This document shows, one piece after another, positions 4,891-9,538 of a DNA stretch of 9,538 nt. Both the position numbers and the translations under genes were made by a program. Origin of the DNA: an uncultured Eubacterium sp. (lineage in GTDB: Bacteria > Bacillota > Clostridia > Oscillospirales > Acutalibacteraceae); contig CAJOER010000029.1 of the NCBI GenBank assembly GCA_905233805.1, forward strand, positions 2,548 through 12,085. The letters are read 5' to 3'. Positions within the stretch are counted from its first letter, which is position 1. Each line of letters opens with the position of its first letter. Under the pieces are notes generated by a model. That model had not been told where the DNA came from. It made no database searches and saw nothing but the letters and a program-made list of their open reading frames with translations.

Positions 4891-5898
4891 CTCATGTAAT
4901 ACTTTATAGAGCACGTCGGGATAGTCGCTCATAATGCAGTCGGCGCCTACCGAGGAGAGGTATTCAAGCTCGCTCTCCTTGTTTATAGTCCAGTACTGAA
5001 CTGCGATATCACGCTCGTGCGCATAGTTTATAACCGTTGCGGTGCCGAGGTTTACGAGCATCCTGTACGGCATATTATACGGTATCTGAAGCGCCTTATA
5101 TTTCGGCTTGAAGTTCTTTTTATGCGTAACCGCCGCGCCGTAGAATTCAAGCACCTCGACGATTGAGGCGGAGCGCTTCAGCTCCGGGTGCTTTTCGTCA
5201 ACGTATTTCGTTATATCCGCCTTAAAGGTTCCGAACACCGTCTTGTCGAGCAGGTCCCTTTCAGAAAGAACACGAACAAGCTCGTCAACCGCCTTTTCTC
5301 CGAGTTCTCCGCCGTTTTTAACCTCAATAATATAGCTGAAATCGCCGTTTGCGGTTAAATAATCAAGCACGTCCTCGGCGCGTACGATTCTTAAATCGTC
5401 GGGCACGTTCTCACCGCTGTATTTACTGTACGGCATTTCGCCGTCCTTGTTTACAAAATGAGCGCCGATATTCAGCTTGCTGAGTTCCTCGTAGGTATAA
5501 TCCTCGGGACGCGCCTTTTCAACTCCTAAGACCTCAACGCTGTCGGTAGTGCGGTCGAGGGTATCATCGTGGAGCAGAATAAGCTGGCCGTCTTTCGTTA
5601 TGTGCAGGTCAAACTCAAAAACGTTAACGTTGAAATTTTCATTTTCAATGCAGTTGCGAAAAGCCATCATTGACTCTTCGGGCGCTATTCCGCCGCCGCT
5701 TCTGTGCGCGCTTATGTACGGCTTACCCGCTGCGCTTATCTGATTATTAGTAGTATTGTAGCTTTTTATATCCGCGGGGTTTGATTTATAAGCTGCGCCT
5801 ATTAAATCAAATATCAGAATTGCCGCGAGTACGCACGCAACTATCAGCGCAGCTTTTTTGCCCTTTGTCATACGCTTGCGCTCTGTTTTAACAGACAT
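4870..5898 (-). CDS. Membrane-anchored glycerophosphodiester phosphodiesterase family protein
   Basis: This 342-residue protein should hydrolyse glycerophosphodiesters to glycerol-3-phosphate and an alcohol. A basic N-terminus (KTERKRMTKGKK) precedes one membrane segment (about residues 16-36). The catalytic domain runs from about residue 60 and is probably outside the cell. GDPD landmarks are AHRSGGG (His65, Arg66), FEFDLHITKDG (metal ligands Glu95 and Asp97), LLHDDTLDRTTD (second catalytic His110), IIEVK, and the C-terminal VQYWTINKESE and GADCIMSDYPD. Two usual motifs vary: HRG is HRSG and PENT is PEES; the catalytic residues remain. GGGAG precedes the ATG. The start is 39 nt downstream of the Ig-like gene with no visible promoter, so it is probably co-transcribed with it. 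It converges on the patatin gene. Confidence 0.93.
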   Translation of the reverse strand: MSVKTERKRMTKGKKAALIVACVLAAILIFDLIGAAYKSNPADIKSYNTTNNQISAAGKPYISAHRSGGGIAPEESMMAFRNCIENENFNVNVFEFDLHITKDGQLILLHDDTLDRTTDSVEVLGVEKARPEDYTYEELSKLNIGAHFVNKDGEMPYSKYSGENVPDDLRIVRAEDVLDYLTANGDFSYIIEVKNGGELGEKAVDELVRVLSERDLLDKTVFGTFKADITKYVDEKHPELKRSASIVEVLEFYGAAVTHKKNFKPKYKALQIPYNMPYRMLVNLGTATVINYAHERDIAVQYWTINKESELEYLSSVGADCIMSDYPDVLYKVLHEKKVTDE

Positions 5899-5937
5899 AG
5901 TTATCTCCCATATTTATCGGTAGTCATTGCTTTCGGC

Positions 5938-7245
5938 TTAATCATATCCTCTCAAATCATAAAGGTCACAATTATTCCAGTAAGTGTCGTACCAACTTTT
6001 CCCTTTTTTAAACGAACTGTCTTCACTTCTTATACTTGCAAGATACTTTTTACCGTTAAACCTAAAGTTAAACCGTATTCTGTAAGAATCGCTGTCATAC
6101 CATGTAACGCTTCCTTTAACATAAAAACGAATCTTCTTTATCTTATAACCTTTAATCGTTATATTTTTATTTTTAGGTAAGCGAAGCTTTCTGTCATACA
6201 CCTTATAATCATCCTGCATACAATATGCTTTATTTGAACAGATAGTTAAACTTTTGCTGTCGCAATTTTTAACTTTAACCGTAAAATAATTATTTCTCGT
6301 GTTATAGTCGGTAATTATTGCAACAAAATCAGGTTCTTTGTGACTTACTTTTACCTTTGCTTTGTATTTTCTCTTGCCGCACTTTGCAGTTATTACACAG
6401 TTTCCTTTTCCTTTGGCGGTTACCTTTCCGTTTTTATTAACTACTGCAACTTTTTTATTGCTCGTTGACCATTTTGCTTTTTTCTTGGTAAAGTTAACCT
6501 TTAACTGCTCTTTTTCTCCGTAATAGAGAGAAACATCGGTATAGTTAAGTTCTGGTTTCGGATTTTTGATTATAACCTTTGATTTATATATCTTTCCGTT
6601 TTCAAGTTTAACAGTAAGATTACATTTGCCTGCTTTCTTACCGTAAATATAAAACTTATTTTCTCTATCAAAGTATACTTCTGCAAGTTTTTTATTGTCT
6701 ATCTTTATATCTGCTCCGTGCAAAGAATTTTTTGGAGATATGCCCTTAATCGGCACCGACTTTGTATGGTTGGTTTTAACATTAATCTTCTTCGGCACTT
6801 TCAAACTTGTCGCAAAATTTTTATAATAAATCACTTTATATGTGCATTTTATCGGACAATCTGTAAGAGATTCAAAAGTAAGATAATATCTTCCTTCATA
6901 AAGTTCTTCATCAGGCCAGAACCAAAACTCCTCATCAGAATATCCTTTATCAATTCTAAATTTAGCAGAATATACCTTCTTGTCATCCTCGTCAAATAAA
7001 ATTACTTTTATGCCGTCTTTTCCGTTAGAAAAATATCTGTAAGACTTATCAGTTTCAGTTTCAAGTTCCACACATATAACTCCGTCGTTTTTCAGTTTGA
7101 AACTGTATTCATCAAAATCTGTGTCAAAGTCCACATTCGCTGAGCCTTGCTTCAAAACCGACTTTGCATAAGCCGTATACGGCATAGATGAGAACGCCAG
7201 CACAAGTGCAAGAACAAGTGACAATATACGAAGTGACTTCTTCAT
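5938..7245 (-). CDS. Secreted protein with bacterial Ig-like (Big2-type) domain
   Basis: A secreted beta-rich protein of unknown role. The ATG at 7251 lies only 2 nt from GAAAGGA, while the one at 7245 is 8 nt away, so I start at 7245 (435 residues). A signal peptide (MKKSLRILSLVLALVLAF onward) should be cut after TAYA, near residue 27. Residues about 35-145 resemble a pre-peptidase-type (PPC-like) beta-sandwich (DEYSFKL, ELYEGRYYLTFE). Residues about 145-230 look like a degenerate Ig-like domain. Residues about 235-305 fit Big2 well (AKWSTSNKKVAVVNKNGKVT, then KGKGNCVITAKCGKRKYKAK). The tail (about 310-435) is an unrecognised basic, aromatic-rich domain. No LPXTG, choline-binding or S-layer anchor is seen. 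The gene is much more AT-rich than its neighbours (27-32% GC in hand-counted 60-base lines, against about 42-55% in lines of adjacent genes) and lysine-rich, which suggests acquisition by transfer. Confidence 0.9.
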   Translation of the reverse strand: MKKSLRILSLVLALVLAFSSMPYTAYAKSVLKQGSANVDFDTDFDEYSFKLKNDGVICVELETETDKSYRYFSNGKDGIKVILFDEDDKKVYSAKFRIDKGYSDEEFWFWPDEELYEGRYYLTFESLTDCPIKCTYKVIYYKNFATSLKVPKKINVKTNHTKSVPIKGISPKNSLHGADIKIDNKKLAEVYFDRENKFYIYGKKAGKCNLTVKLENGKIYKSKVIIKNPKPELNYTDVSLYYGEKEQLKVNFTKKKAKWSTSNKKVAVVNKNGKVTAKGKGNCVITAKCGKRKYKAKVKVSHKEPDFVAIITDYNTRNNYFTVKVKNCDSKSLTICSNKAYCMQDDYKVYDRKLRLPKNKNITIKGYKIKKIRFYVKGSVTWYDSDSYRIRFNFRFNGKKYLASIRSEDSSFKKGKSWYDTYWNNCDLYDLRGYD

Positions 7246-7274
7246 TTCCATTTTCCTTTCATTAATTCATATGA

Positions 7275-7302
7275 AGAGCCGCTGTAATCACACAGCAGCT
7301 CT
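7275..7302 (-). repeat. Intergenic hairpin between the 616-residue membrane protein and Ig-like genes
   Basis: AGAGCCGCTGT (7275-7285) pairs with ACAGCAGCTCT (7292-7302); in minus-strand RNA the single mismatch becomes a G-U wobble, giving an 11-bp stem with a 6-nt loop. It lies just after the stop of the upstream gene. The sequence that follows on the minus strand is not a T-run, so termination would be weak; it may be an attenuator or a 3'-end stabiliser. Confidence 0.5.
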
Positions 7303-7309
7303 ATATTAG

Positions 7310-9160
7310 TTATTTCTTTGTTACCGTCTTTGCGGGGATAAAGTTGCCGTCGGCACTGTCAAAGGTGATTTCAACCTTGTCGCCCTTCTTTAAGAGAAGA
7401 ACGTCCATGGCATCGGTTACTTTAATGAAGTAATACTTGCCGTTTACCTGTAAGTAATAAACCGTGTTGCCGTCGTTAACCGAGGTCTTGATATCGGTGA
7501 TTTCGCCCTCAACCTTAGCCGTCTTATCTTCGGCAGGCTCGGTATTTTCGGCGTCGTCGACTACCGTTTGCTGCTCGGCGTTTTCGTCAACCTTATATTC
7601 GTCGGCGTTCGCGGTCTTGTCTACCTTACCCTTGTCTTTAAGAGCGTCGATATAGTTTTCAACCGCCGCATTAAGAGCCTTTGCGTCGCTCTTTGCAACG
7701 TCAAGAAGTCCCGTGCCGACGATTGTCTTATCGTCAAGGTTTACGAGGGCGTAGCCCTTAACCGTGTAGCTGTCGCCGTAAAGTGACATAAAGTAGGTCG
7801 GCTGACCTTCAATATCAAGAAGAATCGGGAATATTGCCTGATAGCCGTAGTTCTGAACCGCGTCTGTTGCCGAGGTCTTTGCCGAGTTCTCGGTTGCGCC
7901 GCCGTTCTTGTAGTATCTCGTCTCCTTGGTTCTCTGATTACAGAGGATGAATCCGAAGTTCGAGGTATCGCTTTCGTTTGAGGTTACGCCGGTATATACC
8001 CATACGTCATCGTCAAGCGCGATGTTGCCGCAGCCGTCAGATACTACGCTTACGTCCTTCTGGAAGAAAATTGAGTTCCAGAAACCGTTTGAAAGCTTAC
8101 CGTGATAGTTGTACTGCTCGGTAACAAGGTTCTGAGTATATACAACGTCAATCCAGTTGAGCTTTTTATCGGTTCTTACGGTTTCAATATCATAGTAATC
8201 GCTCTTACCGTTGAGCGCGTCGGTAATAATAACGCCCTTAACGTCGCGTCCGCCGAAAAGACCTATCGTCTTATCGATTACGGGAGTAATCCAGTAGGGG
8301 TGCGCGTCGTCGTCAATTTCAAAATTCGGGACGTCCATAATCGCAAACGGATACTGGAAACGCAGGTGCCTGAGCAGTTTTTCGTTAAACAGCTCGCTCG
8401 GCGAATACTTGATTCCCTCGCCGAATTTGTCAACGCAGTTTACAACCTGAACCTTCTGGCTTACAAGGTCGATAAGCATATATGCGGGAAGTCCGTTTTT
8501 AGTGTTGGAAAGCCAGCGGAATACGTCAGCATAGTTAAGATATGCAACGCGCACGGGCGAACCCTTATAGTTAATCTGGGTTGACTCGGGCGATACAACG
8601 TACTGGCTCTTGTATTCGTCAAGCTGACCGAGCTGCTGGTCGGCAAGAACCTTTGCCGTAGCCGCGTCAAGACGCGGAACCTCGTCATAGTTAATCGACT
8701 CAAAGTCCTCGGTAAAGTTGCTGTCCTCAACCGTCATAAGCTGAGCGTAGCTTCTTGCTCTGAAAATTGTAGCGCCGGTAAGCCAGCCTACAAGCATAAC
8801 AAGCACGATTACCGCAACGATAATAATCGGTATTCTTGACTGTTTTCTTGCGTATTCCTTACGCTCAACCATACGTCTTGCGCCGATAACAAGCGAGAAC
8901 ACCGCCATAAAAACGGCAATAATCGCAATAACAAACGTATATATATCCGCGGTCTTAAAATTAAGCGCAGGGAACATAGCGTAATAAAGCACACCCGCTG
9001 CTACAACAGTAATAAGCGCCGTCAAAACGAGCTTTAATCCGAGTTTCGGAGGTTTAACAACTACCTCAACCTCGTCCTTACCCGGCCACTTGAATTTAGC
9101 CTTGAAGTTTTCAATTACCTCGTCGGCGTCGTAATCCATATTAGGCATTTTGTCACTCAT
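7310..9160 (-). CDS. Three-pass membrane protein with large external region and OB-like C-terminal domain, unknown function
   Basis: I do not recognise this 616-residue protein. A 40-residue acidic N-terminal tail is followed by three membrane segments (about 41-63, 73-93, 110-131). That topology places the tail inside and the large C-terminal part (about 135-510) outside the cell. That part is mixed alpha/beta, rich in aromatic residues (for example GLPAYMLIDLVSQKVQVV and DDAHPYWITPVIDKTIGLFG), with no enzyme signature I can name. An acidic linker (about 511-549) leads to a 67-residue C-terminal module (EGEITDIK, TVYYLQVNGKYYFIKV, LKKGDKVEITFD) whose strand pattern suggests a small OB-like barrel. 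GGAG sits 7 nt before the ATG, and a clear promoter lies upstream, so this gene probably heads a transcript that may continue into the Ig-like and GDPD genes. Confidence 0.88.
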   Translation of the reverse strand: MSDKMPNMDYDADEVIENFKAKFKWPGKDEVEVVVKPPKLGLKLVLTALITVVAAGVLYYAMFPALNFKTADIYTFVIAIIAVFMAVFSLVIGARRMVERKEYARKQSRIPIIIVAVIVLVMLVGWLTGATIFRARSYAQLMTVEDSNFTEDFESINYDEVPRLDAATAKVLADQQLGQLDEYKSQYVVSPESTQINYKGSPVRVAYLNYADVFRWLSNTKNGLPAYMLIDLVSQKVQVVNCVDKFGEGIKYSPSELFNEKLLRHLRFQYPFAIMDVPNFEIDDDAHPYWITPVIDKTIGLFGGRDVKGVIITDALNGKSDYYDIETVRTDKKLNWIDVVYTQNLVTEQYNYHGKLSNGFWNSIFFQKDVSVVSDGCGNIALDDDVWVYTGVTSNESDTSNFGFILCNQRTKETRYYKNGGATENSAKTSATDAVQNYGYQAIFPILLDIEGQPTYFMSLYGDSYTVKGYALVNLDDKTIVGTGLLDVAKSDAKALNAAVENYIDALKDKGKVDKTANADEYKVDENAEQQTVVDDAENTEPAEDKTAKVEGEITDIKTSVNDGNTVYYLQVNGKYYFIKVTDAMDVLLLKKGDKVEITFDSADGNFIPAKTVTKK

Positions 9161-9190
9161 ATTTTTTCTCCAATCATAAAAGATATAACA

Positions 9191-9219
9191 ATTATACTAT
9201 ATTATAATTAATAATTCAA
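9191..9219 (-). promoter_or_regulatory. Sigma-A promoter of the 616-residue membrane protein gene
   Basis: On the minus strand TTGAAT (9214-9219), a 17-nt spacer and a perfect TATAAT (9191-9196) lie about 30 nt upstream of the start codon. The preceding gene's terminator is directly upstream, so this is the first promoter of a new unit. Confidence 0.85.
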
Positions 9220-9225
9220 GTACAG

Positions 9226-9249
9226 AAAAGGCGGTCCTCACGACCGCCT
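9226..9249 (-). terminator. Intrinsic terminator of the right-edge gene
   Basis: On the minus strand AGGCGGTC and GACCGCCT form a perfect 8-bp stem with a 5-nt loop (9229-9249), running into a short T-run (9226-9229). It lies 33 nt past the stop codon of the partial gene at the right edge. Confidence 0.85.
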
Positions 9250-9281
9250 AAACTGTAGCTTAGTATAGTATTGTAAAGTGA

Positions 9282-9538
9282 TTACTTTCTTGTAATTCCC
9301 TTTGAATCCTTAAGGAACTGGTCGGAAGCAGGATAGTGGTTCTTGTAAGTAATTGCAAGGTTAGCGCTCTTATCCTTAATAACCGCGATGTTTGCGTGAG
9401 TTACGGAGATGTTTGAAATCATCGTGTAGTCAGCTTCAACAACTTCCTTTGTTGCGGTGTCAATCTTAACCTTTGCAGTACCGCCCTTGTAGTAAACGAT
9501 GACGTTTTCCTCCGGTGTGCCCTGTGTAAAGGAAACCG
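9282..9538 (-). CDS. 3' end of an unrecognised, probably beta-rich protein gene (5' end outside window)
   Basis: The last 84 codons of a leftward gene ending in TAA (9282-9284). The visible part includes EENVIVYYKGGTAKVKID, TKEVVEADYTMISNISVTHA, LAITYKNHYPASDQ and the basic end KGITRK. Alternating hydrophobic residues suggest beta strands, as in extracellular lipoproteins or pilin-like accessory domains, but I cannot assign a family. The AAG/GTT/GCT/AAC-rich codon use resembles that of well-expressed genes such as rpsT. A good terminator follows. The partial frame was read directly from the sequence and starts off the right edge. Confidence 0.75.
   Translation of the reverse strand, partial: VSFTQGTPEENVIVYYKGGTAKVKIDTATKEVVEADYTMISNISVTHANIAVIKDKSANLAITYKNHYPASDQFLKDSKGITRK

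Noticed and set aside
7246..7251. Ig-like gene starting at the ATG at 7251
   Set aside because: It is only 2 nt from the GAAAGGA ribosome binding site; the ATG two codons later has the normal 8-nt spacing and gives a cleaner signal peptide.
8102..8584. 160-codon plus-strand open frame opposite the 616-residue membrane protein gene
   Set aside because: It is antisense to a well-supported coding region with promoter, ribosome binding site and membrane segments; no independent signals support it.

Overview
The window looks like the chromosome of an endospore-forming, low- to mid-GC Firmicute, most likely a gut-type clostridium near Ruminococcus/Oscillospiraceae. The evidence is the sporulation pair gpr-spoIIP divergent from rpsT (the order known from Bacillus and clostridia), the clostridial-looking 5' part of a 16S rRNA gene, strong AGGAGG-type ribosome binding sites and sigma-A promoters, and a secreted Ig-like protein of a kind common in gut Ruminococcaceae. 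The genus assignment is inference.

Left part (1-3110, all leftward). The window opens inside a 16S rRNA gene (about 420 nt of its 5' end), preceded by a leader of about 230 nt and a textbook rRNA promoter (TTGACA, 17 nt, TATTAT, with A/T tracts upstream). The leader contains a 59-codon open stretch that reads like a protein fragment but has no start codon. Upstream of the rRNA promoter lie a 75-residue secreted or anchored small protein, spoIIP (engulfment hydrolase) and gpr (spore germination protease), reading gpr, spoIIP, small ORF. The gpr reading frame covers the conserved N-terminus only if translation begins at a non-standard codon. The most likely site is an ACG, 8 nt after GAGG, where an ATG would be expected.

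Middle (3110-4890, rightward). rpsT (ribosomal protein S20) has its own promoter, which overlaps that of gpr, and a leader with two hairpins. It is followed by a terminator, then a second promoter driving a small membrane-anchored, extremely acidic protein, another terminator, and a patatin-like phospholipase whose ribosome binding site directly follows that terminator.

Right part (4857-9538, leftward). A perfect 14-bp inverted repeat serves as a two-way terminator and also encodes the C-terminal codons of both the patatin gene and the convergent GDPD gene. Reading leftward from the right edge: the 3' end of an unrecognised gene with a terminator; a sigma-A promoter; a 616-residue three-pass membrane protein of unknown function with a small OB-like C-terminal domain; a strikingly AT-rich gene for a secreted Ig-like (Big2-type) protein; and a membrane-anchored glycerophosphodiester phosphodiesterase (GDPD). 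The patatin and GDPD proteins could act in sequence on phospholipids (deacylation, then head-group release), but their cellular compartments differ, so the link is only suggestive.

No mobile element, tRNA, CRISPR array or phage gene was seen. The points most worth a second look are the gpr start codon, the protein-like stretch in the 16S leader, the shared terminator/coding repeat, and the AT-rich Ig-like gene.
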